NCBI GenBank assembly: GCA_904066235.2 | Contig: CAJFCV020000005.1 | Location: 11,465,501 to 11,529,500, forward strand | Direction: 5' to 3' | From: Bursaphelenchus xylophilus | Lineage: Eukaryota; Nematoda; Chromadorea; Rhabditida; Aphelenchoididae | Length of the DNA: 64,000 nt | Shown here: positions 53,266-63,948 of the stretch, piece by piece | How the letters are laid out: every line of letters starts with the position of its first letter | Position numbering within the stretch: the first letter of the stretch is position 1 | Notes under the pieces: generated by a model | What the model was told of the DNA's origin: nothing | The model's input: only the letters and a program-made list of their open reading frames with translations | Databases searched by the model: none | Made by a program: the position numbers and the translations under genes

Positions 53266-56147
53266 ATGATCCGCCAATTGCACGCCCTGCTGCCCTACTT
53301 GGAGCTATGGTTGAGTTTCCCCGGCTTGGTGATGAACTGCTATTTTGCGTGGGCCTTCAGCTCCATCAGCATGTATAACGCGAATTTCAGGATTCTACTG
53401 GTAAGAGTTTGCGTGACGCGGGCGACAACTAGCAGACACACGCTACTATAAAAGTTCCAGGCTGTCGGAAAAATAATGTGAATTTGTCACAGCAAAGTGT
53501 CTCGTCGCAGTCGCGCACCAAATCTCCAGCGGCGGCTAGCCGTTGCAAAGTTATGAGCGAATCCAAGGCGCGACAAACCCACATAATTTTTCCGAGATGT
53601 GTAGGGTGTTGCGAGAAATATGCCGGAAAATTTTTGCCGTTTTCTTGGAGCTCAGTCAAGGTATTCAAAAAATTATTTTTGCAGGATAAAGAAGAACATG
53701 GGCGGTTTTTTGTCCAGAAAGAATCATTTTCTCCGCCAGCGCGGAAAGTGTTGTATTCGGCGGAGACATTTGATCGCTTTTTTGGTCATCACCCCAACTT
53801 TAAGCGCTTTATTATAGCGCTGAAATTTCCGGAAAGCCTTGAAATTTTTGACATATGTAATAGATCAGACAGACAGCGGCATTGCTATGCGTCATTTAGC
53901 GACTGCTCGGTTGGCGGAGAAAACAATTTTCCCTTGCAAAAAACCGCCCATCTTCTTCTTTATCCTGCAAAAAGAATTTTTCGGACATCTTGATTGTGCG
54001 CCGAGAGATCGACAAAAACTTTCCGGCACATTTCTTGGAGCACCCTGTATGCTAATGGCATAAAATTCCTCCATGAATGTTGACTTTCAGATCACCCTGA
54101 ACCTAATTACCTCAGCCGTGTCGATGATCCATCCGCTCTTTCAAATCCTCCCCGAACAACTTCATTCCACAGAGAATGGAGTCACCCCGTCCACTGTGAT
54201 CTTATACTTTTTACTGTACCTGCAAAATGTCGGCATCTTTGTGCTGGACGTCAAATTCCTGCTAATGGGGTTAGAAAGGCGAGTGGCGTTCAAGTTCCGC
54301 GATACCTACGAGCACAATCACGGTGGTGTGATGAAATGGGGATTGATGTTGTTGGTACGTTGAAAGAATATAGTGTTATCTTTTATATGTATTTCTCAGA
54401 TAACCGCTTCTGCAATACTGGCCGCTGTGAAAGCCGCATATCTTTTTATCAGCAGTCAAGGAAGCGTCGATGCGGCCTTGCAAGACGCTTTTGTCTTGGA
54501 GAGAAGTCTGGCTGTATTTGTTTTCTCCAATACGCTGGCTGGCGCCAGCTGGTGCTACGGGTATTGGGTAAGTATTTTTCTTTTTACCTCCCTTCGGACA
54601 TACTATTAGCATTTTCACAAAGTGCATAAACATTTTTTCGCTTTCGTACAGTGCAACTAAACAATCCAATGTTTTGAATTTATTTGGTTTGTAAGTGGCC
54701 GGGACAACCGTTTTTTTATTCGAACGAAACATTTATCTTATAAGACCTTTTATTATAGGGTCTATCTTAATTTGATACAGTAACTTCCGAGTCTATAATT
54801 GTTCGTTTTTGGTTTGTTAACCCAAGTCTGAGACGTTGAACAAATTGGCTGGAATAATCGAGTTCACCGTAAATTAATTTTTGAGACAACGGAGTACCGT
54901 AATTGTCGCAGAGAAGGGATCTACGACAACAGCGGTTTCAACAGGCTAATGCCAATTTAAAAAAAAAACTTTTTAGTAATGCTTTTTTTACATCTAGCCT
55001 CAGTCATGGCGTTACAAAGTGTGGAAAAGTATCAATAATCTCAGAGAGCGACATGTGTTTTATCGCTTTTATATACTGTATACTTTTCCACACTTTATCG
55101 CTTTGTCTGAGGAGCCGCTAGCTGTAAAAAACGCATCACAAAAAATTTTTCTTTTTTGTAGCCGTATTTTGCTCACAAAAAAGTTCGGAATGATGTCTCC
55201 TTTACGGTTGCAATTCATGTGAAAAATCTCAAAAAAACTGAACCATTTTTTGCCGACTTTCGACCAAAAAAATCTCGGTCGTCTCACATCTCTTTTGGCC
55301 CATCTATAGCAGTAGTATGTCCCTCAACCGTCAATTCTCGATTTTTCAGGAAACTCTCCGCCTCAAGAAGTCCGTTCTGCAACATCAATACTCCGCCCAA
55401 ACGCTCAGCGAAAGCTTTGAGATCAAGCAGACTGGGGAAGTGGTCCAGTTGGTCGAATACATGCTACGGATGTTCATTTTATGCGTTGTGTTATGTGGAA
55501 GTTGCACAGCCATTGCGATAGTCTTACGAGTCTACGGGGAAATTCCAACCGGTTCGTATCAGATGCACTTTGTTACAAACGTAGGTCAAGCTTGAGGTTG
55601 GGCAGTTGCTTTACAGAGAAGAAGGCTTTAGTTGTCAGTCTGTCGGGAAAATAATGACCACAATTTCACTGCATAATTTCAATTTGCCGCGACAAAATTC
55701 ACTTTCCGGTGGCGATGATACTTTCGAGGCGACAGAGTGCTCATTATTTCCCCGACAAACGGATATTTCCGGAGGACGCGGGTTACACAACATATTGACC
55801 ATAAAGCATAAATTTTTCAATATCAACTGCCCCGAGTTACTGAAATTTTTAAGCTTTGCTTTGCCACAGTTCCAACAAGCCCTCTCTTTTAGCTAGAGTA
55901 CGTTATTGTTGGATTTTACAACCTCTACTCAAGTCTGCTGATGATTTTTTACTTCAAACCATTAAAGCGACGGCTGGTCAAAGATCTCACGTCCTTTCTC
56001 CCGTTCCTGTCGTTGGCGAGGCTCGGTTCTCCGCGGAACAGTGTTGTCGCCCCAAGAGCAGACAACATTGAAACCGATGTGTACTTCCAGACCCTGCAAC
56101 GGATGTGGAACCGGCCACAAATTAATACCTCTAAACCAGAATCTTAA
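53266..56147 (+). CDS. serpentine chemoreceptor, Srab/Sra-like
   Basis: Five exons, all phase 0: 53,266-53,400, 54,091-54,354, 54,400-54,567, 55,350-55,580 and 55,893-56,147, giving 350 residues, the usual size for nematode class ab/a receptors. Seven hydrophobic segments: one in exon 1, two in exon 2 (the second followed by GLERRVAFKF, in the position of the DRY-like motif), one across exons 2-3, one late in exon 3, one in exon 4 and one in exon 5. Family-like marks are MYNANFRILL after TM1, YSAQTLSESFEIKQT before TM6, FKPLKRRLVKDL after TM7 and an acidic YFQTLQRMW tail. Expected role: a G-protein-coupled sensory receptor in neuron cilia; the ligand is unknown. An acceptor-like CTCTTCAG lies 16 bases before the ATG. 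The N-terminus is short for the family, so an upstream exon is possible. Introns 1, 3 and 4 carry MITEs. Confidence 0.8.
53458..53600. mobile_element. TGTCGGG MITE, subfamily c (receptor intron 1)
   Basis: Ends CAGGCTGTCGGAAAAATAAT and 'ACATAATTTTTCCGAGATG', both diverged. Confidence 0.7.
53605..54055. mobile_element. 450-bp palindrome with GGGTGTTGCGAG ends (receptor intron 1)
   Basis: Left arm 'AGGGTGTTGCGAGAAATATG' and right arm 'TTTCTTGGAGCACCCTGT' are inverted. Further in, 'AGAAGAACATGGGCGGTTTT' on the left matches the complement on the right (53,940-53,975). The CAGGGTG-type ends suggest a Tc1/mariner-like MITE. The 171-codon frame across it is not a gene. Confidence 0.7.
55636..55764. 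mobile_element. TGTCGGG MITE, subfamily a (receptor intron 4)
   Basis: Intact left end, right end CCCCGACAAACGGATA. The middle is shortened. Confidence 0.8.
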
Positions 56148-56451
56148 AGTTTTAAGCAGACTTTAAAAATCCGAGTTTCTTCGTTGTTTTGCCCAAACAA
56201 GGGATGTTTTTGCTTTGGAAGACACCTCTCTGGTATTTGACCCTGAAAAATAAAGCGATACGACTTTTCAACCTAGAGGCATTTTTTTGGTCTTTTCTCA
56301 TTTATCAACGATTGTTGACCATCTCAGCCGCGCTTGTACGGCTAGACAAACCTGTAGAATTTTCTTTAAGTTCATGGACATTTTCGCACAAGCGCAAAAA
56401 CAACCCCATCTTGCAGGTTTAGTCAAAGGGTTTTTATTAACAGGGGAAGTA

Positions 56452-56958
56452 CCCCAAGTACGACGCTCAGATTTTGACAAAACTTGGCACAAATTTAGAA
56501 TACTTCTTTTTAAAATGTCGAAAGGCCCGACAACCCAGTAACGAGACGAGATGCTCAAGAATCAAGTGATTTATTTAGTGGAAAGGAGGCCCTTTTATAG
56601 GGAAGCCCCACGTAGTACAATCAAGTTTGAATAAATGTAGATTGTTCCTCGTGGGAAAATCCTCAAAGCTCGGTCGTTCCGAAAATAAATGCGAAAATCC
56701 TAGCTCGCGCTTTGCAGAAACAACCGAGATTTTTACATTGAAAGTTGGCGAAAATTTGAGACTTTTTGCCGAATTTTGGCACGAAAGGTTTCATACCTAT
56801 TTCTACGGCCACAAAGATGGGCTCCATATGGGTTCAATATCTCGGTGGCGCTTGCAAAACGCGAGCTAGAACTTTCAGGAATTGATATTTACTTCATGCC
56901 CGGCATGTGCGCAAAATTTAAATAAAAATATGAGCGTCGCACTTGGGGTACTTCCCTT
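56452..56958. mobile_element. GTCGCACTTGG-family element with inserted block
   Basis: Ends GGGGAAGTACCCCAAGTACG and 'GCACTTGGGGTACTTCCC' are inverted and the best preserved of the family. About 180 bp (56,512-56,690) that other copies lack sits after the left arm, including 'TTTAGTGGAAAGGAGGCCC'. Confidence 0.75.
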
Positions 56959-57391
56959 GTAAACAAGTAAACAAGACCCATTTTTTTGCAATTTTCGCGC
57001 CTTGCTTCAAAATATCGCCGAGATGTACGCTTTTCAACTGCGCCGCTGCCATTTTTGCCAGATTATTCGCACGCTGCGAACCGCTTTTTCAAGAAAAACA
57101 ACTTTGAAATGAACTGTGCGCAGCGGCAAAAGGCAAAAAATATGGACTTTATAAAGACACTAACAATAAGTACTTGAAAAATGCAAAAAAAAACTCGTTT
57201 GTTTGCACGTCCTTCACTTCGAAAAAACAGCTATCTATTTTTTAACACAACCAACGTTGGTCAGAAAACACCGCTTACCTACACGATTTGTGGTCAGACA
57301 AGCAGGCTGTGCCAACAGTTTCATACCGTTCTTGTAGGTGTAACATCCGCTTTAAAAAGGTTCAAAATCACAAAATCCGGTATTCGACGTC
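56959..57391. other. spacer upstream of the CAP gene
   Basis: Contains degraded repeat sequence to about 57,160 and then unique DNA that should include the promoter. TTCTTGTAG at 57,329-57,337 is an acceptor-like site 55 bases before the ATG. No TATA box stands out. Confidence 0.4.
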
Positions 57392-59449
57392 ATGAAAGTG
57401 CTATATTTATCGTGGTTGGTTTCATTTTTCCTCCACGAATATGTTGCTGGAGATGTTCTGAGCATTGCTGCGAAAAAGGCGCTGCTCAAAACTCACAATG
57501 ACCATCGGCGGAGGCTTGCCAAAGGCGAGGAGTTGAATAAGGAGAACAAAAATATGCCCAAGGCGGCGAATATGATGAAAATGGTAAGGAAAGAAGGATG
57601 GAAATTACGTATTATGGGTCTTACATCTTTTCACTAACACTCAGTGAAATCGCACATGTTATCTACGAAATTTCCAGTTCTACAACAAGAATCTGGAGAA
57701 GAAAGCGGATGAATGGTTGAAGAAATGTCAATTCGCACGTGTACCAGGAGTGGAAGGTGGGCAAAACCTCTACATGGTGTCGTCCGCGATGGAGCAGGGT
57801 GCGTTTGAAGCTGATGGAAGGTAGTCTCAAAAATTTGGGTGAAACTTCCTTTTTCTGGCCCAAGCGAAAAGAAGGTTTTACAGCTTGCGCCCAAACAATT
57901 GCAAGGAATATCAGGCTTAGGAAGGTTAGGCTTTGCCTTAGGCTTAGTTTAGCGCTTAAGCTGCTTTCTATTTTTATTCGCAGTCTGCAGGGAAACCAGG
58001 GCGCAAGCTGCAAAGCGCCGGGCCAGGAAAAGGAAGTTTTGCCAAAAATGTGCGAGTACCTTCGCAATGTCCAAACCTTTCTGGACTTGGTCTAGGAAGT
58101 ACTCCTAGTTACATACAAACGTCGTTTTTACCATTGACACATTCGAAACTGGTGTAATCGTGATATATTTTCTGAACATACTAAAATTTAACAATTTAGA
58201 GTCATAATATGGCTCCTATTTTATGAACATATAGGTGTATTTCAATGCCAAAATACACATTTTTTTTGCAGAGGCGGTAGTGGTACGGGCTGCAGAGTCT
58301 TGGTGGAGCGACCTGCCAAAGAAGTACGCAACAACTAGTGTTGATTTTTCGTCTCTGAATGCGAACGAAGTGGGGCATTTTACACAGGTACGAAAACGTT
58401 TCTTATGGTGATATATTTAGATGGGATGTACTAAGTGCGAGGCTCAGATTTTGATTTGACTTGGCACGAATTTAAATTAATTTTTTCTAAGCTATACGCG
58501 ATACTCGGTTTGCAGAAACGACCGAGAATTTTTGGTCGAATTTTGAAAAAATATGCCGCTTTTTTGCGAATTTTGGCATGAAAATATCAGTCTGTCGGGA
58601 AAATAACGGCGGATCGTCACATCAAAATGTCTCGTCTCGCCGCTATCGCGAACCAAATTCCCAGCCGCGGCTTGAAGTCGCAAAACGATGGTGGGCGATT
58701 CCGAGGCGCGACGATCCGCCGCACGGCAACCCAGGGAGTCTCCCGCCTCGTTTCGGCGCTTCGCCCACCTAGTATCGGTTGAATTCAAACGAAATGTCAA
58801 AAATGAATTTTTCGTGCGGGTTTCCGACCGAAAAACATTTTTCTCGGAATTATTTTATTTCTTTTGTGAATTTCGACACTTGTGGGCGGGAGACATTTTT
58901 GTTCTATTTTGGGTTGCCGTGCGCCGTTATTTTTCCGACAGACCGATATTCGTATGTTATTCTACGGCAGACGGAAACCTTTTACGAAAACATACATTTT
59001 CCTCCTTAAAACTGGTAATGACGTGGCTAAAAAGTGTTTTTCTCAATAGTCGCCCTCCAGGTTCTGCCTACTCTCTCGGCAGTCGTTCAATATCTCAATT
59101 ATGTCTGCAAAAAGCGATCTAAAATTTTCAACAATTGATATGCCCCTATACCCTACGCGTGTGCAAAATTTGAAGAAATGCTGAGCATCTGTGCGTCGCA
59201 CTTGGAACACCCATTTCCTATGAGAACCTCTGATCCCTTTTTTAGATGGCCTGGGCCAAAAACCGTCGCGTCGGATGTGCCGTGCAGAAGTGTGACTCCG
59301 GAACAATGGTCGTCTGCTTGTATGGAACTGGCAACGTTGCGAAAGAGAATGTGTACGAAATCGGTGAGCCGTGTTCCGGCTGTGCTGAGGGTACCTATTG
59401 CGAGGACGCCTTGTGCGTGATGAACTGTCAAAAACAGAAGAAAAAGTAG
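57392..59449 (+). CDS. secreted CAP/SCP (venom-allergen-like) protein
   Basis: Four exons, 57,392-57,583, 57,678-57,798, 58,272-58,387 and 59,246-59,449, encode 210 residues. Exon 2 is closed at GTGCGT (57,799) because only that donor keeps frame with exon 3; a second GT at 57,831 would shift it. Residues 1-20 are a signal peptide. CAP domain, about 25-175: THNDHRR (34-40), GGQNLYM (91-97), ESWWSDL (113-119), CAP1 GHFTQMAWAKNRRVGCAV (139-156) and CAP2 VVCLYGTGN (165-173). A short Cys-rich tail with a Lys-rich end follows (PCSGCAEGTYCEDALC). Of the CAP metal-site tetrad (His, Glu, Glu, His) only His140 is clear: Q93 replaces Glu, D118 probably replaces the second Glu, and no His stands in the CQFAR segment. 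Expected to be secreted; the molecular role is unknown for most nematode members. AATAAA at 59,498. Confidence 0.85.
58424..59218. mobile_element. triple-nested elements in CAP intron 3
   Basis: An outer GTCGCACTTGG-family element (arms at 58,424-58,587 and 58,948-59,218) is split by a subfamily b TGTCGGG MITE (58,588-58,947). That in turn is split by a GGCAACCC MITE (58,721-58,925). The innermost insertion is flanked by CGCCG on both sides. The order of insertion is outer first. Confidence 0.8.
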
Positions 59450-59497
59450 ACAACGGGTCTTTTGAAAAAAACACTTTGAATTGATTGTTGTCATAGT

Positions 59498-59503
59498 AAT
59501 AAA
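59498..59503 (+). promoter_or_regulatory. poly(A) signal
   Basis: AATAAA 49 bases after the CAP gene stop. Confidence 0.7.
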
Positions 59504-59560
59504 TGTGCAATTATATGTATAATAGCTGGATTTTTTCTTTCAGTCTGACAATTATACTGT

Positions 59561-59932
59561 ACAGGGTCTTTCAAGAAACGGGGAAGAAAGCCGGAGGCTA
59601 TAACTTAAAAAATAATTGAATTTTGAATTGAATTTTTGCTTGACTTTCAACGTGTTGGCAATTTTCTTCCCTGTTTTCAACGTCAACTCTGTCCAAAATC
59701 TCGAAAAAATTCGAAATTTCTTGGTGAACTTCAACCGAAAAACACTGGTTTTCGGGGTAAAAGGGCCCTCCTTCAAAATGTCGTAGCGACCTCAGTTAGC
59801 ATTTTAAGATCTTGTTGTTTCATCCAAAAGAATAATGTCGCTTAAAAATACATATTCCAAAGACTAAGTCTCTGTGCCGCCTCCGCCGGAAGTTATAGCC
59901 TCCGAATTCCCTTCACATTTCTTGAAAGACCC
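59561..59932. mobile_element. CAGGGTCTTTC MITE
   Basis: Ends ACAGGGTCTTTCAAGAAACG and 'TTTCTTGAAAGACCCTAT' are flanked by TA. Inner arms share GGAGGCTATAACTT. Tc1/mariner-like ends. It is immediately followed by a second element start, TACAGGGTGTTCCCAGAATT (59,937), whose other end I could not find. Confidence 0.75.
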
Positions 59933-60232
59933 TATATACAGGGTGTTCCCAGAATTATGGAAAAAACTATTCATTAATAACTTTGAGCTCGGTGGTCCAA
60001 TCCGAAATTTTTTGTTGCATTTTGCAGAAAAACCTTGGAGTTTTTAGAATCTAAAAAAATTTTTTTTGTTTTATCGGCGGAGACTCCCGTAATCCGCCTT
60101 GCATTCGGCGGAGTGCTTCTTTCACCAACGACGCCGTAAACTGTTGTATGTGTGAAGAAAATGGGCGGGAAAGGATTCAGAAGATACAATATGACGTTTA
60201 ATTCAAATTTTTGTCATTCGGCGGCGACATTT

Positions 60233-61076
60233 TTTAAAGGGAAAATGTTTTTCGCATAGAAATAGAAATGCTTTTTCCTAGAAAACTTATTTTTAGAAAA
60301 AATGATTTTTTTCATAGAAAAAAACATTTTTATTTTAGAAAAGAATGCTTTTTCTTTCGAAAGTGTAATTCTTAGTAAATTTGTGGATAATTATAACAAA
60401 AATTGAGTTAAAACAGTAATTAGTAGTAAATTTTGTTAAGTAGTAGTGTAAAATAGTAAGAGTGGTAACTTTTTGAGTGAGTATTGGGGACTGGGGTATT
60501 CGATGGTGTTGATTTCGAAAACATAGTTCGTTTCTTGTGATTTTGACTTTTTTCTTAAAGCAGTACTGTAAGTTAGTAACAATTTTGATTTTTTTGATTA
60601 ATTTTTGAATTTTTTAATTGAGTATTCCTTCTGGTTCGTCAGAATTTGTCTGAAGTTATATAAGGGTTAACTCAAGGATGAGCAAGAAATCGATTTCAAT
60701 CGACATTGACGGCATAAATAATACAAATTATTACTAACTTACAGTACTACTTAAGAAAAAGTCAAAATCACAAGAAACGAACTATGTTTTCAAAATCAAC
60801 ACCATCGAATACCCCAGTCCCCAATACTCACTCAAAAAGTTACTACTCTTACTATTTTACACTACTACTTAACAAAATTTACTACTAATTACTGTTTTAT
60901 ATCAATTTTTGTTATCATTATACACAAATTTACTAAGAATTACACTTTCTAGGGAAAAACCATTGTTTTCTAAAATAAAAATGTTTTTTTCTATGAAAAA
61001 AATCATTTTTTCTAAAAATAAGTTTTCTAGGAAAAAGCATTTTTATTTCTATGCAAAAAACATAGACCCTTTTTTA
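60233..61076. repeat. 840-bp near-perfect palindrome
   Basis: Left arm 60,233-60,575 and right arm 60,735-61,076 are inverted copies, including 'GGGGACTGGGGTATTCGATG' and its complement and A/T-rich runs of 'CTAGAAAACTTATTTTTAG' type. A loop of about 150 bp separates them. No coding sequence. No obvious target duplication; a few substitutions and small indels separate the arms. Confidence 0.8.
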
Positions 61077-61260
61077 AATCCGTCGCAAAGCAATGATGGG
61101 CGTTTCCAATGCGCGATGAATCCACATTATTTTTCCGACATACTGATAGAGAACGACTTAACAATTTATTTTTGTCGCGACACAATTCACCTCGTCGACT
61201 GCAATGTTATTTTCGATGCAACAGAGTGCCTATTACATATTTTCCCGACAAACTGATAAA
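61077..61260. mobile_element. right halves of two TGTCGGG MITEs
   Basis: 61,078-61,147 is the right half of a subfamily c copy. 61,170-61,258 is the right half of an inverted subfamily a copy. The palindrome sits where the left half of the first would be. Confidence 0.7.
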
Positions 61261-61777
61261 CTGGATGATTTTTTTTATCAACAACTTCATTTGTTCTTCA
61301 AGGCCATTATAAAATGTAGTTTCAGTTTTAAAATAAGTTAAATATTTCGTTTGACGCCCTCAAAATTTTTTATTTGTTTCCATAAAAGTGCAGCGATTCT
61401 GATTACCACGCAATTTGGCCTAAACTATACAATTGTGACTAATTCGTCATAAAAATCTATCTTTCAACCCGGATAAAATGATTCATCAGAACGAAAAACA
61501 GAGTTTATGAAAGAGCAAGTTTCATGGAAAGCGCTATTGTTGGCGTTAACAGGTCCCGGCTTTTTGGGTCGTCGACTGTTTGAGTCGTCATAAAATCGAT
61601 CGATATGAGGTGTACAGAGATGGCTTTGGCGTGGCCCGGCCGTTTGAAAATTTTTAAAATAACGAAAAGATTAGATAACAAAAAGTTATTAAGGATGTCA
61701 AGGTAATTAATTCGCGGATGTGAGGAAGTGAATCAGTTTCCTAGAAGAGGCCACAGGGGGATGTTAATAGTCAATAT
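61261..61777. other. unassigned DNA
   Basis: AT-rich; no gene or repeat recognised. Confidence 0.35.
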
Positions 61778-62008
61778 AGTCGGCGCAAAAAGTCTTTGGA
61801 ATTTTCTGCGACTCCGCACTGTGCACGAACCCGAAAACACATTTTGCACCGTGCATCCGGCCCGAAAAGTGCTTTTGCACAGTGCAATTTTGTTGATTTT
61901 GCCTTAATGTCGCGCGCGATTCCCATTTTTCTCAGCGACAAATCGACATTTCGGAGTGCAACGGGATTTGGGGGCCGCGAAAAATTCCAAAGACTTTTTG
62001 CGCCGATA
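61778..62008. mobile_element. inverted element with GGCGCAAAAAGTC ends
   Basis: Ends AGTCGGCGCAAAAAGTCTTT and 'AAAGACTTTTTGCGCCGA' pair. Interior shared with 42,967-43,164 (GCACTGTGCACGAACCCGAA, 'GATTTTGCCTTAATGTCGCG'). Confidence 0.8.
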
Positions 62009-62934
62009 ATGTAACTTTGCTTCCCCTTTTGCCTTTTTCCTGCCGACCCCGACCGGTGAGGGGGTACTCCATCCCCCTTGGCTACGCCCCCGTGCGCTTT
62101 CGAAAATATCCGTTACAACTATGTCTTATAGTTGGGTGTATGCAAGCTCGTTAAACAACGATTGAACTTCTTTGTCTGTCAGTTCTCTAACTGACTAATG
62201 TTTGTCAAATAATTTTGTTTTATGTTTAATAAGAGCGTCATTCCCAACTGCATTCCTTTGTTGTCTTATTGTCGAACTCTGAATTTTTCTGTGAGGTGTC
62301 ATATAATCAAATAAGACCTGATATGCCCTCCGAATTTGATGGAAAATAAGCATGTGTCATGCACATTTTATGGAAAGATTACCAATGATTTTTTCGCCCA
62401 AAAAATCTCTTTAATATTCGGGTCAAGTCTTCACAGATGTTGAAAAGATTGACCAATGTAAATTTCATCTTGCGGCATGCTGAGAAAAGCAGGCCGATGC
62501 ACAAGAAAAAGGTTGCAATAAGTGCATAGGAGGCCTAGCAAGGCAGTTTTATCTTGCAATTGATCATGTGAGTGCATGCAAAATACCTCAAAATGGGGGG
62601 GGGGGTAGCTACCCTAGGATCCGATTATCTTATTATTTCTTCGAACTAAGCCTTCTCCCAACACATAACGACGAACCGACATGATCCAATGTATCGTTGA
62701 CCCGAACTGCCACCGTCCCAAAAAGCCATAGCGCACTGCCTAAAATCTCTGGCATACTTGGTCCCTTCGAAACGCTAAAAAATCACCTTTTGCTTGTTGT
62801 AACGGATCTTTAACCCACAAAAACCAATTCCATGGACAAAATATGACAAATAAAAAATGATAGCAATTATTTCTTAAAGTTTGCTCAGCCGCCCAACCTT
62901 TTGTAACCCGGCATTCATTTTGTGGCTCGGCCTT
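62009..62934. other. unassigned DNA upstream of the ShKT gene
   Basis: Unique DNA without a supported exon. A run of about ten G lies near 62,597. Confidence 0.4.
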
Positions 62935-62940
62935 TATAAG
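62935..62940 (+). promoter_or_regulatory. TATA-like box
   Basis: GCCTTTATAAGGCC lies about 40 bases before the ShKT gene start codon. It would leave a very short 5' UTR. Inference. Confidence 0.4.
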
Positions 62941-62980
62941 GCCTGCATTCGTTTGAACCAACATTGGGACATTTGGAGAA

Positions 62981-63719
62981 ATGAGGTCGGCCGTTGTTAG
63001 TTTGCTAATCGTTGGGCTCTGCTCGAATGTGCACGCCTCTTCCACAGATTCTACAGCTGGTACCGCGGCTAGCGGAGCCACTACCGCAGCTAGTGGAGCC
63101 AGTGGCGGATGTGCGGACAAAGGATGGGAGTGCCCGCAGAGGGCGAACCTCTGCAACAACGCGGTAAGGAGTCTAGCGTGGTGAATATATGAGGGTCATA
63201 GCACCATTTGTAATATATCAGTCTGTCGGGAAAATAATGGGCGAACTGTCAGCGCCGATCGCATTGCTGAAGTCAAAGCAATTCGATTTTGCCGCGACGC
63301 ATTTCATTTTCTCGGCGGCGATGCGATATTCGACCGAGTGATAATTATTTTCCCGACAGACTGATAGCCATCCTTTGTTCATCTTTTTTGAATCGCTTTC
63401 CAGCGGCCCTACTAAGTTTTCAACCATATTTATAACTAATTCCAGATATACTATCCTCTGATGACCGACCAATGTCCGGCGACGTGTGGCCGCTGTGCTG
63501 GTGGCGCGACGGGCGGCGGCGGCGCAGGCGGCTGTGCGGACGGCGGACCGGACTGCCAGAAAAGTAAATATCTGTGCACGGCGACGGTAGGCTGAACCTT
63601 TTTTGTTCTGCATCCCGTCAACCATGAATTTGACTAATTTTTCTGTTTTTTAGCTGTACCAAGCCTTCATGGCGAAGGAGTGCCCGTTGACGTGCGGAAA
63701 ATGCGGTGGAAAGAGGTGA
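62981..63719 (+). CDS. secreted protein with two ShKT domains
   Basis: Three exons, 62,981-63,163, 63,446-63,586 and 63,654-63,719, phase 0 throughout, encode 129 residues. Residues 1-19 are a signal peptide. A Ser/Thr/Ala/Gly linker (about 20-42) could carry O-glycans. ShKT domain 1 has Cys at 44, 51, 58, 71, 75 and 78 (ends CPATCGRC). A Gly-rich linker with GGGGAGG follows. ShKT domain 2 has Cys at 91, 98, 105, 118, 122 and 125 (ends CPLTCGKC). Each domain is split by an intron after the third Cys, so the two probably arose by duplication. All six Cys of each domain are present. ShKT proteins in nematodes are secreted or cuticle-linked; the ion-channel blocking Lys-Tyr pair of the sea-anemone founder is not evident. 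The function is unknown. AATAAA at 63,764. Confidence 0.85.
63219..63364. mobile_element. TGTCGGG MITE, subfamily a (ShKT intron 1)
   Basis: Intact ends, flanked by TA, inverted. It makes up about half of the 282-bp intron. Confidence 0.85.
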
Positions 63720-63763
63720 AGAACGACCGGATTCAATCCATTTAACACTTATTTTTGAGTCGC

Positions 63764-63769
63764 AATAAA
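63764..63769 (+). promoter_or_regulatory. poly(A) signal
   Basis: AATAAA 45 bases after the ShKT stop codon. Confidence 0.7.
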
Positions 63770-63810
63770 GACAGAGCATAAGGCACTTTTATTTTGTGTA
63801 ATATGGGTGT

Positions 63811-63948
63811 CAGCTTGTCGGGAAAATAACGACCACTCTGTCAAAGCGAAAATCGCATCGAAAGCGAATTGTGTCGCGGCAAAGGCTAATTGCTTTTTGC
63901 TTCAGCTATGCGACCGACATTGTGCCTATTATTTTCCCGACAAAACTG
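63811..63948. mobile_element. TGTCGGG MITE, subfamily a
   Basis: Ends CAGCTTGTCGGGAAAATAAC and 'TATTTTCCCGACAAAACTG'. It begins 42 bases after the poly(A) signal of the ShKT gene. Confidence 0.8.

Noticed and set aside
53478..53993. 171-codon frame in receptor intron 1
   Set aside because: It spans a palindromic element and lies between two well-supported exons in phase.
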